Assembly (NCBI GenBank): GCA_033065855.1 | Contig: JAVXUO010002884.1 | Coordinates: forward strand, 310,001-374,000 | Length of the DNA stretch: 64,000 bases | Direction: 5' to 3' | Source: Escallonia rubra | Taxonomy: Eukaryota > Streptophyta > Magnoliopsida > Escalloniales > Escalloniaceae | Part shown: positions 45,521-58,871 of the stretch, in pieces | Layout of the letters: each line of letters opens with the position of its first letter | Numbering within the stretch: position 1 is the stretch's first letter | Program-made: the position numbers and the translations under genes | Notes under the pieces: generated by a model | Database searches by the model: none | What the model was told of the DNA's origin: nothing | Seen by the model: the letters and a program-made list of their open reading frames with translations, nothing else

Positions 45521-48488
45521 ATGGAGATGATCCAAGCTACTTGCCGTTGCAGCCATATCCAGTTCCTTCAACCATTCCCCAATTTCCATGTGCCTGTTCT
45601 CAACCCACGACCCTCTTTCGCCGCTAAATACGACCACCCACTTCCAACTTCACCCTTATCTCTATCTCTAACATCAAACATTCCCCGTAAACCCCTCACC
45701 ACGACCCGCTCACTCCTCGACGACACCGTTTCCGGTCAGCACACCTTCATCTCTCTTCGAGTGTGTGTGAGCATTATGTGCGAGTAACCCTTTTTTATGT
45801 AATGCCAATGACCTGGATTGCACACCAAATGTTTGATATTTGGTGGCTAAGAGTGATTGTCTTCTGATTTGTGAATCTTTTATTATTTTATTTTTTGCTT
45901 CCACTTATGCGAAATATACCCATCATTAATTGTGTGAGATTGGTTTAGCACGCTTAATTTGTTCGTGTGGGGGGGGGGGGGGGGGGTATGCGTGTGTTTG
46001 TGCGTGCATTACCCGCGAGTAATCCTCTATTAATGGCAATCATTTGGATTGCACACGTAGTGCTTAATAGTAGTTCTTTAGAGTGATGGCTTCTGATTTT
46101 TGATTTTTACGTGTATGAAATTTCCCATTGTTGATTATGAGAGATTGGTGAATTAGCATGCTTAAGGTGGTATGGCTGTAACAGATTGGTGTTTTAGGAG
46201 TACAATTAATGCACTGTTACCAAGTCCTGAACTCATAGGAACCAGTTCTTTTTTTGAAATGTTTTTCCATATAATTAGGTTCTACCACAAAGGTAATCGA
46301 GGCTGATGCTGATATTTTTCTGGCAGTAAAGGTTAGTTCTTGTTCCATCCTTATTTGCATATGAAGGCTTATTTGGTTATCAATTTGAATGAGTAGAATA
46401 TGAGATGTTAGATTACCTTTTTGTTTTCATGGATCTAGTTAAAGTTCTCATTTTAACTGTTCAGTTTTAAATTCAGAAGAAGGCAATGGACTTATCCTCT
46501 GAACTTAAAGGGACTTCCATATATCTTGTTGGTAAGCATTAGTTATTCTCTTTGTTGCACTTTCACTCTTTGTACAAATTACAGCTTGGTATTTCTATGT
46601 CTAATATTGTGACAATACTTGGAACTATTAGGAATAAACAGCAGGATGAAAAGCAGCTTGGGGAAACTTCTCGCAGATGCGTTGCGGTATTACTTCTTTG
46701 ACAGGTATCTATATGTTTCATTTTTCTTTTCAAGCACTAGTCAGTCTTGTTTCTTCAGAAACATTAGCTCAAGCGTTCACTAAAAGGCAAAGTTGCATGG
46801 ACACAGTGATGGATTGATTGCGGAAGCTGCCGGCAGTGAAGGTACTGCCAGATCATTTAGAGAGAGAGACGAGAAGGGATTCCGTGAGTCAGAGGTATGT
46901 TTTTTTTACCCCCACTTTACTGCTATTAGTTAAGTCAATGGGAGTTTTAGCTAACAAGCAGTCATAGAATTTATTAAACTTTTCACTGTAAACTATGTAA
47001 TGAGAACCTGAATAATAAGTGGTTAATTTTGGCATGACATCAAATTGCAGACTGAAGTACTGAAGCAGTTATCATCCATGGGCCGCCTGGTTGTTTCTGC
47101 TGGAAATGGTTCCGTCCAGAGCACTACTAACCTGTAGGAGTCTTTGCTTTTCTGCTTATTTCCTCTTTTGCTGAATCTGTGCTAACATATAACTGCCAAA
47201 CTTAAAGATTTCTTGTGGGAAGCACATGGTGCCTGCCGGCCCCCTAAAAATATGAGACTGCTTGTTCTTGTGGTGACTCCTCCATTCGGTAATAGAGTGC
47301 GAATGTTACAGCATCATTGATACACTGCAACTAGTTATTTGGCAAAAGGGGAGATATTGTTCTGGTCACGTCGTCTTGGTTTAAATTCCTTTGGTTTTAA
47401 GTTCTTTGTATAATGAATATATTTGCATGATGTGATATCTCATAACCTTCGATTCATTATGGAGAAAAGAAGTGAATATGCATTATTGGCTTATTGCAGG
47501 AATGATATCAATTATAGGAAAATGACCAGGCTTAGATTAGTTGTCATCAGTTTTGTTCATAACGTACTTAGCAAGTTGGTGATCAGGCTTAAATTAGTTG
47601 TGCTTGGCAAAATGAGTACATCCAGAACCCTTTTTTTAACTGTTTCTTATCGGCGTGATATATCTTTCTTTCCCCCTTAGATTAGTTGTCATCAGGCTTG
47701 ACTCTTAGGTGAAAGGTTTGTTAAGTTATGATCTGGTTTGTTCGATGAGAAGCTTGTTAATTTTGTGGATTTTTGTTTTTTCATTGATGACAAGTTTGAG
47801 TATATGATTATAATTATATTGCAGGGCACTTTTGAGACATGGGATCACGATATGGATAGACGTCCCTTTGGACGTGGTAGCCAAAGAAGTTGTGGAGGAT
47901 GAGATTCACCTTTCTGCGACAGAAATTTCGACTTCCAGATCTTATAGCGAGGTCTGTTCTTCACCTAAGTTGTTTTCTTACTATTTGTCTGTCCCTGTAG
48001 AACAAAGAATCACCAAGAGGTGTCCTCGTTAACATCCATTCCTTGTGGCTTTCATGAGCTTTCCTGATTATGTGCTCACATTTGTGGTAAACTTTAACCA
48101 GGCTTTAACTCAGTTGAAGGTGATGTATGAAGAAATGCGAGGTGGATATGCTACAGCAGATGCTACTGTTTCACTTCAGAGTATAAACCGAGATTTTTCC
48201 TTTCTAAACTTGTGTTAGTGTATAATTACGAAGTCTTAACAAATCTTTACTTTTAGCAGAAATAGCTTCTCAGGTCGGTTATGATGATTCAGATGCGGTA
48301 ACAACCGAAGACATGGGGTTGGAGGTGAAGAATTCATTTTCACCCTGCACATTTTATTGGTCAAAATAGATGGCACAAACTTACCTCGGTTTGACTCCCT
48401 TTCCTTTTGTTAATTTCAGGTTCTAAAGGAGATAGAAAAATTAATTAGAGTAAAGAAGTTAATGCAAGAGGCTGCAAGACCATTTTAG
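45521..48488 (+). CDS. SKL1: Plastid shikimate kinase-like 1, probably catalytically inactive, 301 aa
   Basis: Ten exons: 45521-45734, 46279-46331, 46477-46531, 46632-46704, 46807-46894, 47051-47133, 47825-47951, 48102-48180, 48260-48324 and 48420-48488; GT-AG introns and phases fit to 906 nt. The first about 65 residues are Ser/Thr/Pro-rich and low in acidic residues, a plausible chloroplast transit peptide. Then come DADIFLAVKKKAMDLSSELK, LVGINSRMKSSLGKLLAD and RYYFFDSDGL. These are followed by ESETEVLKQLSSMGRLVV, ALLRHGITIWIDVPLD, and the end VKKLMQEAARPF. True shikimate kinases have a GxxGxGK(S/T) P-loop; here residues 108-119 (GINSRMKSSLGK) are altered, the family's known feature. Arabidopsis SKL1 is required for chloroplast biogenesis and lacks shikimate kinase activity. 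An 18-G run sits in intron 1 (45969-45986). Confidence 0.93.
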
Positions 48489-49686
48489 TTACTAGAGCTA
48501 TGTTTTCTTCACTTGCAACAAGTTTCTATTTGGCCCATATGTATCATGTCCTTAATGTGTTGCTTGTACATATTTTCCCTGACATTGTTGGCTGGGAAGT
48601 AGAATATGCTGTCTACTGCAGCGGACTGTATCAGTTCGATATGTTCATAATACCTGCCACTGCTAAAAAAAGGTATGTGCTAGAAAGAGTGAAATGTGAT
48701 GGAAAATATCTGAAGAAATTGGTGCTTTATAGTTTTCAATTATACATTTTTGGTGATGTATTTGCAAATCAGTCACAGACATGAAGAAAAAAAGGTAAAA
48801 TAGAAGGAAAAATGGGTGGAGTGCCAACAGCGGTGATGATGGCGGTCAGATTATCATCTATTGCGATTTTTGCGAGATTGGGAGATAACGAAAGGTGGGC
48901 AGAGACAATATAGTGAGTAAAAGTAGAAACTTATGCGACCAACTTGATGACATGTATCGTGTACGCACATCTGATAGAATTTTTATTAATAGAAGCTAAC
49001 AAAATGACTTGATTGAGCCGATTAAAGAGTGCAACGAACAAAGTTACATGAATCAAGTTGAAAATTTGGCCAAAGTACAATGACCATCAACGTAGTTCTC
49101 TCTAATTTAAATAACAAATGTGGCTTCACATGTTCTCCAAGAAGATGTTTTCTTGCTAAATTCATAACCACTGTGACACAAATATTTTGTGATATTTTTA
49201 AGAAACCAAAATTAACTAGAATATTCAAATATAAAAGTATCTTAATCGTGACTTCATATCTAATATTTTTTTGACCTGAAAAATTATGAGACTATAATAA
49301 GATTAGGTCCGATTTCAACTTCAATCTAACCTCAAATTTGTTTTTCGAATCTTATATTTTAGAATGGCACATACAGATACTTTTTTTTTTTATAATTTTG
49401 GAAGCGCAAACAACCTATGCTCCTAAAATTAAGGGTGTTTTAAATACTTAATATGATGGAAATATCTTATTTGGAAGCAAATGCTCTAACCTAAGGAAAT
49501 TTCAAAAATTTCAATAATTTTCAAATCCTACTTAAATGATGCACTTATTAGGCTAATTTCACGCGCAAGGTACAATAATAACGGTAGTGCTCACAATTAA
49601 TTACAGCGCCTGCAAAAATCTGCTTCCTTCCAAAGGTGATGACGCGGGTCCTGCGGGGGTCCAATTAGCCCAAAGCGCGCACACAG

Positions 49687-49719
<33 letters not shown>

Positions 49720-50956
49720 CATAAAGAAGAGAGGAAGAGGAAAGAAAGGGGATAACAATGGGCTTTCGAGGAGCTGCAACCACCGCCACCTCCACCACCA
49801 TTTCCCGACGCTCTTACAGACGTTAAACAAGAAAAAATCAACTCTTCTTTTTGGTACAATACTTGTACTGTTATATATAGATCATCGGTGGAAGATTTAT
49901 TGATGCTACATTATCTGGACAATCTTCACCCCCGAATATGACTGTTAAATCAGATTTTCCGATCAAAACTTTCGCCGGTGCGTCGCATTTTGTTTACTGT
50001 TTCGATGATCGGGTTCTCCGTTTATGCGGCTTCGAGTGCTTTGCACTGGATTCATCTAATTTTAGCGATTGATTAGACTTCTTGTGCTTTGGAATGTATG
50101 TCGGTACATTTGCCGGTGAAATGTGTGCCGTGCAAGTAAAAGTTAGGATGTCGTTCGGTTCATGCAATTGCTTTGGATTGTTGCGAAAGGTAGATAATGT
50201 AGTTTAGTGGAGCAAGTTATGTGCGGATCGGTGGTTTGATTGTGGAGGTTGCTGTAGTTTCAGTGGATTCATGTATTCTAGTTTGTAGATGAGAACTTTT
50301 GACTTGTGCTTACGCTCTCAGGAACTCATCGTCTAGTTGTTTGTAGATTTGTGTTTTTTGTTTTCGTTTTCTTAAGCTTTGCGGTTAAGTTTCATCCTTG
50401 AGGTGTAACTACCACGCTTTTGTGCTGACTTATGCCTTATATTAGTATTGTTGAGCATTTGGTGCAAGTCCTGAGTCCAGTCAGTTTCTGAGAGTCCTTG
50501 AGAGCAATAAATGTATTCTGCTAAATGCATGTAGGCATAGAGCTAGAGAAACATGAAGGGGGGTGAACCGCACACTTGTTATTTAATCTTGCATCTGATT
50601 TAAATTTGATTCTTTAATTACAAAAAGGGTTATATGTTTCTATTCTCAGGCATGTTCACCAGCTCTGTTGATAGCCTTCTATAAACAAATTATCATTGTT
50701 GTGCACAGTTATGGATGTCAAAGCATCAGGTCTGGTTTCTGTAATGGAAGGCTACTTGGATTTGGGAATTGCTTCTGAGTCTAATTTATGCTGAATGCAG
50801 GGAACATCTAGAATTTGTACTCTTAGACAGTGGCCTTAAATGGTCAGGGTAGCTGCATATTAGAGATCTGTGATCAGACCTCAAGAAGACAGGAGATGAT
50901 CACAAGTTCTTGATTAGGTCTTTTTATTTACAAATTAACTTCAGCCCATATTAATC
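48489..50956. other. SKL1 / Atos intergenic region and probable Atos leader
   Basis: After the SKL1 3' UTR the DNA is AT-rich. A (CA)n microsatellite lies at about 49687-49715. At 49758-49826 a 22-codon ORF starts in a favourable AACAATGGG context (MGFRGAATTATST...). It lies about 1.1 kb before the Atos start, and could be an upstream ORF if transcription starts before it. The region 49830-50956 has no coding potential and probably holds 5' UTR and a leader intron. Confidence 0.45.
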
Positions 50957-53900
50957 ATGGGTTTGCCGCAAGTTCCTTCCAGTGAAGCTTCTGAGATTGC
51001 AAGGTCTTTAAGTGCCTTTAGACACAATCCACCTAGGATTGCCAATATGAGTACGTGTGATTTGGATGGATTGCACGTGCATAATTTGAGACAAACACTT
51101 GGGAGTTCCATATGCACTTCTTTGGGAGATCTTCAGAGGAAAACGTCCTCAGACCTTATAAAGTTCTCACATAATGTAGTGAAGAAAGGGGACACAGATG
51201 ATGCATCAAATTCTCGCAGTTTTGAACTTCGTTCTGAGGACAAATATGGGCAAAATGTGCAGATTCCTTTTACAAGAATTTTGGGGTTTGAATCTGGTAG
51301 AAAGGATCCCATTTCTGATGCATGTGATGAAGTTTCAGCTGATCAACTTCGTTCTTCTACGGCTGGTATCACCGTTAGTGCTGCGGAGTGCAGTGGATCA
51401 CTTGCCAGGAAGCGATTGTTGTCACCATTGAATCGTATACTTTCTCCCAACCAATTTAGTGGTGATTCATTAGATATTGGCTGCAATAGTTATCGAGATA
51501 GCTCCCATGCCACTAGTGATGATAGTTTTAGTGCTCCTCTGGTGCAAGATTATAAGAAAGCAAATATTGGAAGCCTGAACCACTCCACTACATCGTTGTG
51601 GTGCCCGTCTAGTTTCTCGGAACAGAATGACTTGTCAGATGATTGCACTAGAGCAGATTTCCCCTTTTTTACTGATGGTCCTCTACTAGAGGAGAAGGAA
51701 TTACAACTTCGCTCTGGTTTATTTTCACCTGGAATTTATTCCTTGGAAGAAGCAAATAAGGTTGTATTCCAAACGGGGGGGATTTCACAATCTGCAGAAA
51801 AGGGGACCTCTTCCCCTCTTTCATCGTCTCCCCTTGGTCCAAAATTTTCTGAGAATATGGGACCTGCAGGCGGATGCAGAAAAGTCAGGAAAGAGATAAA
51901 AGGCAGTTACTTAACCTTCAATAATGTGGAACAGTTACTAGATGAAAATAGCTCAGGTACTCTTTCGGTTTGTGAAGAAGAGGATTTCAGGTTTGCAAGT
52001 AGAAAATCTGAAGATATTGACTTTTTGCTCAAAGAGAATCCATCTTCTTCTGGACAAAGTAACACCGGAAAGAGTTGGCCTTTCTGTCAAGATTTGGAAG
52101 CCCCCTACTGCATGAAGTTTGGCAGAAGTTTGAGGGGACTTCCTGTTAGGAGGTCATTGGTTGGTTCGTTTGAGGAATCTCTATTATCTGGTCGACTGTC
52201 ATCTGGAAAGCTCTGTCCGGTTAGTTTTTATTTTATCTAACCTATGACAATTTTGTTTCCTTTCTTTACATCAACTTAGTCTTGAAAAGCCATTCTTGCA
52301 TATGCTTGCATCCTTCTCTTGTTCACATCTTTGGATTTTGATTGTGCAGCGAATTGATGGTTTTTTGGCTGTACTAAGCGTAACTGGAGGAGACTTCTCG
52401 CCTAAATCACAGAAACTTCCATTTGCAGCAACTAGTGTAGATGGAGATAGCTACCTACTGTACTATGCATCAATAGGTCTTGCAGGAAATTCACCATCAA
52501 ATAAGTGCAGAGGACAAAACATTAAAGGGGGCCATGAAAATGGTGATCTACGAACTGGTGAGAGCCGTCTTCGTATTCCGATGAAAGGGCGGATACAACT
52601 GGTATCAATCTTTTTCTTTATCCAAATCATTTAGATATTTCATTTGATGCAGTGTTGAATTTGTCTAGTAGCATACATGAGCACATTCTACTGGTTGTCT
52701 TCCCCTTCGTCGTATGTTATGCTGGCTATGTTGTAGATTTTTAGTTCTTTCCCTTTACGATAGGCACATTTTCTCTGCATTTCTCCTCTTTTTATTCGTG
52801 TCTGGATAGATGCTTATGCCTTATTCTGCCATAACCGAGATACGGATAGAACATGATTTTTATGCAGCACTTGTAGGACATGGCTATGTGTTGGGTATAC
52901 ATGCATTTACGCTTTTATGCGAATGGAAAGCTGAAAATAGTGATTTGTCCCCTAATACATTATATTGAGGTTTCAAAGTCTTTTGGTGTCCTAACTCATC
53001 ATATCAACATCAATGAGGAAAAACAAAAGCTTATTACATTGAGCGAACTTATGACTAATGTCAATAGTTATGATGCACCAATGTAGTTCACTCTCATTGC
53101 ATTCTTTTCTTGGATCATAGGATACAACAGCCATCTTGTTGTTTGGCTGAGCTAAAAGGAAGAAAGATTGAAAGGAAGGTCATTGGCTAGTGTGATGCTA
53201 CATTGAAAGCAAAACAAAGAGATTTTATGGGGGTAAAAGTATCGATAAACGGGCCACTGTCTTTCTCTTGCCTTTTATGCCAAAGAAAAAAAATTAAAAA
53301 AATTGGCAAGATAGGATACAGGGGAGGTAAACTGTCTTCCTGTTTCTCCACCTACTTTCTTGTCCTCCTACTAATAGGATGTGGTATGCCCGTTTTTGAA
53401 GTTGTTTCTGTCCTGTTTTAATTGCCTTCCCCTCTGTTAAACAAACGCACCTTCACTTGGAGTACCAGGTGGGCACCGGCCCAGCGGTGCCACCCGCTGG
53501 CTCCGCGTCCGCATGTGTCTGAATTTTTTTTTCAATTTTCCCTCAGAAATTATTGACATTCTGACTGCAGATACGTATGTGAAGCTTATTAATGTTTAGG
53601 AAGCACATACTGGTAACTTTATAGGTTATTGTTCTGTTAATTCCTTTTGGGATACTATTCTCTTGGAATCCATAACATTGCACAACTTCGTGTTTTTTTT
53701 CTTCTCTTATGCCTTTGTGGGTAGGATTTTGGGAGAACTTTAAATGAAAGTCGTGTTTCCATCCATGAGATAGAGATAGAGGGTTGCATTTGGACTCTTA
53801 TGCTTATGACAGCTAAATATTTTTTGCATAGTTGTGTTTATTGAGCTGATGGTGTTAGACATATGATGGCATACAAAGGACATATACTAGCAAAATTGTG

Positions 53901-56401
53901 CCAGTCAATTGTTTGTTGAAACAAGTATCAGGCTTGGGTCTTATGTAGGCTGGTTACCTAATGCAGAAGTAGGATCTGTAGTGATGTTGTGTTTTAGTGG
54001 TATTGGCACAGAATAGTCTTAACTTATGATCAAACTTGATTGTTTTGGCTACAGGTTTTAAGCAACCCGGAAAAGACACCACTTCATACTTTCTTTTGTA
54101 ATTACGATTTAAGTGACATGCCGGCTGGCACAAAGGTTAGTTGAAATCAGAAGTGGCATCAATGCCATGTATTAGTTTATTGCTCTTTGGTTTTCTTAGC
54201 CAAACATTTTTTGATAGTTTTGCTTTTCACCATAGCAGAGATAACTTGTAAATATCCAAAAACCTTTTCCCTTATCAGATACCTTCCTATGTGTTCTTTC
54301 CTTAAAAAATATATCACGAACTCCTTTGGAGATTTTAGCTTCACTGTGAAAGGGAAAGGCCTGGACGTTGTTATTTAGTTGATTCATATTTGCTCCCTTT
54401 TTTTTTTTAACAATTATGTTTAGTTCACCCTGGAGGTTGATATTTAGTTGATCATGCAAAAGCAAACTATATCAGCTAGAAACCTTTATCTTTACCTTAT
54501 GTGCATTTTTACATGCGAAAAGGAAATAAATAATTGAGAAAAATTAATTGGACCCTGATATTGAGTAGTCAGAAAAAATATTGAGTAAATTCACTAAGTA
54601 CCCATGTATTATAAACTTGTGTCTGCATCATCAGAACAAAAAGAGCATGCTTTTTATTTATATCATGGTTGCACACTGTTGCATTCATAATATGAGTTGG
54701 TTACCGTATATATAATTATGGACCCGAATTAATGAATGGTTGTTTTTTGCAACCTTGTCATATCAAATAGACATTCTTGCGTCAGAAGGGCACCCTTGCG
54801 TCTTCATGCCAATCTTCTACATGGGGAAGAGGGGAGCAGAAAATTATGGGCATGAAAACTGAGAATGGGAGTGTAGTAGTAGAGGAGTGCCATTCTGATC
54901 ATTGTGCCACCGGAAGTGAAGGCTTTGGGTGGCCAGGTGGAACTTGCCAGAGGACTGATGACAAGATTTTGGGCTGGGTCGATCCATGCTATGAAACTGT
55001 TAGGAAATCTGAACATGCTTGTCCAAAGGTCAATGGGAAAACTACTAGTGTCGGTGCCCTGCGTTATGCTCTTCATCTTCGTTTCATCTGCCCTTCTCCT
55101 AAGAGATGTTTGAGGTCAGCCCAGAGATGCAAATCAGATCCTCTATCTGGACAACAAAGAAAGAGTTTAGGCCACAAAGGGGTGCGGAAATTTTATTTGC
55201 ACAACGATTTAAGGGTGGTATTCCCTCAACGCCATTCAGATGCTGATGAAGGCAAGGTACTTTTTCGAAATTCATGTAGCAACCTATCTTAGACTTCTTT
55301 TCTTCTTGACACACATCATTTAAGCTCTCCTTTTTATGTTCGCTGCTTATCTGAAGTTTCCCTTGAGCTATGTTTGTATCTTTATTACTTCATGTAGCAG
55401 CTTGCAATTAATAGTACACTCATGACACGTGAAGTTCTCATCATGTGATGGCCGGCCTAGTGGGCGAGCTCCTGCCAGTGAACGAGAAAAGCTCTACTTT
55501 CAGTGAATTCTTGAGTACTTATTTTGGAGCTCCATAATCGACTGAAGGTAGAGCTTTTCAGTGAATTTTTGGAGTTCTGAGCTAATGTTGGAACTTGCTT
55601 CAAACTAGAGGAGAAGTAACACCAGTTTTGCAACCACAAAATTTTGTCGTTGTTTGACTAAATCCAGATGACACCATTTCTCCACAATCCCGTTAACTTG
55701 AATTGTAAACCCCGTAAAATAGGATAAGGATGTAAAAGAGGTTCCACATCAACTAAGTGAAGATATTTGTGGACAAATTGACCTTGCAGTATAGAAAGAT
55801 AGTCATATAGTATTCTGTAGAAGCCATGCTTACTTGTTTTTGCCCCCGCTTTATTCAACTTATGGCTGAACTCAATGGCCTCTATATATGTGTAGCAAGT
55901 CAACATGGAACTGTTTGGGTTTTTGATCTAAGTGTGAAGTAGAACCGTGTCCGTGTGTACCAAATTTATTTGAATAGAGAGATGGGTAGAGAAAGAAAGA
56001 ATTGTTTCTAGAAGCTAAGGATCTTCATTGTTCCACGTCAAGCTCAGATGGGACTCGGACCCAACATTTTCCCCTCTGGGAACCACGGTCGAGCTAGTAG
56101 CTGGGTAAGAACATGAATGCCCTCGAGGCTTTGAAGGCAATATGAAAGTAAACATGGATGCCCTTGAGGCTTTGAAGCCAATGAAAGTAAGTTTACAATA
56201 TTGTCCGAGAAGACAGTGTATCACTTGATATACACTAATTTATTGTTTGCATTCCTTGTTTGAGCTCCTTTCTTGAATGTATAGACCGGATTACCTTCAT
56301 ATTAGCATTTTAATATGCCTTACAAAGATTTATTACTGTGGCAGCTGTATGTGGAATACCATTTTCCGGAAGATCCAAAATACTTTGCTATCAGCAGCTG
56401 A
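50957..56401 (+). CDS. Atos-family protein (meiosis chromosome segregation family), 712 aa
   Basis: Five coding exons: 50957-52219, 52350-52601, 54055-54135, 54771-55256 and 56345-56401; GT-AG introns, total 2139 nt. Residues 1-400 are Ser-rich and probably disordered. The conserved part begins with [15 protein letters not shown] (about 404-418), matching the DUF4210 region of FAM214/Atos. It continues with [24 protein letters not shown] and [20 protein letters not shown]. Next come [52 protein letters not shown] and [12 protein letters not shown] near the end. Plant members are annotated as meiosis chromosome segregation family proteins. Animal Atos proteins are reported as transcriptional regulators with transactivation motifs. 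The plant function is not established to my knowledge. The first exon is chosen from the first ATG in a long frame with no earlier conserved sequence. Confidence 0.9.
55490..55562. repeat. Inverted repeat in the last Atos intron
   Basis: GAAAAGCTCTACTTTCAGT and, after a roughly 36-base loop, ACTGAAGGTAGAGCTTTTC are complementary except for one base, giving a 19-bp stem. It might be a small MITE or a hairpin in the intron RNA. Confidence 0.6.
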
Positions 56402-57184
56402 TATTTCAGCATCATCTATTGGAAGAGAGTGGTGCTATTTTTCTAAACTCGTGACTTGATCTTTCAGGGCCGTTTCATCTCGAAATGAACCAACAGTTTT
56501 CTTTTGTAAGGAATACTGAGTTACTAATCATTGCCAATGAGGTAGCTTCCTCACGCATGGATATAGCTGTCTTATCTTGTTGTTGTATGTGTCTTAGCAT
56601 TCTGTAATATGAGGCTATGTATTAAATCTTCCCAGTAGATATGGGTCTCCTCCTCTCACAGTTTACGTAATTACTGCAATGCATACCTGGGGATGCTCCA
56701 AAGAGGTGGCGACTGATGCGGCATTCTTCCAGTGCTGCTTCATGGTTTTGGTCTATGCTAATTTTCGTTTGTCTAAAAGTGACTGGAAACTGATTATTTG
56801 TTGCAGTATGGAGTGACTGGGAGTTCGGGAAAGGGTAGCTTGCTTTGGTGGAGTTTAAACATTAAGACGGTAGAATTGCACTTTAGAAATCTTATCACTG
56901 CTAGTATCACTCTTTGGTTGGTACCAAAGACTTTTTCTTCCGAGGGTTGCCGCTTGGGCTGGGTAAGTTTATGGTTAACTTGCGTCGTCTAGCCCACTGT
57001 ATATTGGCGGTCGGTAGTACATTGAGCATGGGAGGTATTCCTCTTTCCTCTCTCTGAAAACCCAATGAGGGCTCGTTTCATTTGGTCAGGGGAGTGACCA
57101 TTATTCGTAAATTTCAACATGACAAATGTGAAGTCAGGCTTATTTTACCATGGGGTAAAATGTTTTGATTTGTTTAGTTATGAG
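56402..57184. other. Atos 3' UTR and flank
   Basis: Likely 3' UTR to about 56640, then non-coding DNA. The 64-codon frame at 56798-56992 has no recognisable domain. Confidence 0.5.
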
Positions 57185-57301
57185 CAAGGGCGGAACTACG
57201 TGGTAACTAGGGGGTTGAAGCCCCCCCTGAACTTTTGAATTTTTTTTTTCGAGAATTGCACCGAGACCGCATTCCCCGAGACCCCACACCAGTCGGCAGT
57301 C

Positions 57302-57340
<39 letters not shown>

Positions 57341-57766
57341 ACCGTGAGGACCGTGACCGCCGATGAGGACTGAGCTCAGGCCGTGACCGTTGACGGCTTG
57401 ACGATGGCCATCGACTCACCGCAACGACTCGTCGAGTGACGAAGACGACCTGTCAACCTCATCGAGTAGTGAGCACCGGCCACCGACTCACCGCGACGAC
57501 CGTGACTCACTCCGACGGTTGGAACTCCGACTAGATCTGGAACTGCCGAACTGATGACGACCGCGTCTGACTTTGATAGGGCTCTTTCTCCTATCGAAAT
57601 AGTAGCTTTGGTACAAAGACGAAGGAAGACTCAGGCGAGGAGGCTCTTCGACTGTGAGGTAATAGTTTAATTTTAGTTTAATATGTTAACATATTAACAT
57701 ATTATTTTAATAAAAAAAATTTGCACCCCCTGAAAATTTCCTGGTTCCACCCTGATAAGTTATGAG
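57177..57766. mobile_element. hAT-like MITE
   Basis: Termini resemble the common plant hAT end CAGGGGCGGAnCnAG: CAAGGGCGGAAC at 57185 and, on the other strand from the right, CAGGGTGGAACCAGG ending at 57754. The 8-mer GTTATGAG occurs at 57177-57184 and 57759-57766, with four extra bases (ATAA) between the right terminus and the right copy. The interior includes a (TC)n tract at about 57305-57337 and GC-rich, CGAC-rich sequence. No transposase. Confidence 0.7.
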
Positions 57767-58826
57767 AAATGGAGATGTTAATGTAAGCTTGTTTGCATGT
57801 CAACAGACATTTTTACGTCTCACAACACATCGTATTCTCTCTTTTCAGCCATGTCTCAAAGTTTTAAGTTCCAGACTAATAAGGAAGTATTCTGAAAATG
57901 GGAGTGGAAGGAAAAGATTCCAAAGGGGTACTCATGTAATTGGATGGAAAATGGCACGAGTAATTGAATAATGATCCTATGATCCAATTTTAACTACAGC
58001 CCATTTAAGTTTCGTATCCTGATCATAGGCCCGTTCGCACATGCGAATGGGCTTTCTTTTAACATACCCCTCCCTATGAGAAATAAAAGAATAATTAATG
58101 AGTAGATCTTGTGCAAGAATGATGTCTAATGGTTCCCAAGGCCAACTTGTGGCAGTAAAATAAACTCATCTATGAAGTGTTGGCATAATACAGTTGGTTA
58201 TTTGGTGAGTTGTAAAATTGTCACGCGAATAGGAAGTTAGGATGCATGGGCCTCATTGAGTTTACCGTTTCTTTCGTGAAAAGAAAAAAATTACTTGAAC
58301 TCTCCTTACACATTATCTTGATTTTGTACCAAGAAATTTGACAAACTTAGACCATCTTGTCCTCCAAACATCGCAACAAAGCGAATGAATCCTTTAACCC
58401 GTCTCGGTAAGTGAGCCTAGAAAAATCTTGCACGATATTAAATGTTCTCATCGGTGCTGAACACTTAAAAAAAAGTATTTTGTCAACTGTAAATTATATA
58501 TATATTACCCAGATTTGAGAACACGAATAGGCATTCCTGATCGATTTTACCTTAAAAGTGATGAAGTCTAAGGTAAAGTATCTGGATGACAATAATGACT
58601 AACATGGTTTTGGAGTTGGAAGAAAAGAAATTGAACAGAATTGGAACTGCAAAAGCTTTTCTTTCTATTTCCGTTTTTGGATTGGTTCATTACGCCGGGC
58701 TCAAAAGCCTATGTGACGAGTAAATGTTGTAATGTGACTGCAAGTGAAACATGAACCCTGGCAAGTGGGATTCCACGTCCTGCATGCTGGTTAACATCTC
58801 AGCTGTGTAGCGCAACTGTGTTCTCA

Positions 58827-58871
<45 letters not shown>

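Noticed and set aside
53460..53540. GC-rich patch in an Atos intron (GGTGGGCACCGGCCCAGCGG) as a SINE
   Set aside because: A T-run follows, but no pol III boxes or target duplication could be found.
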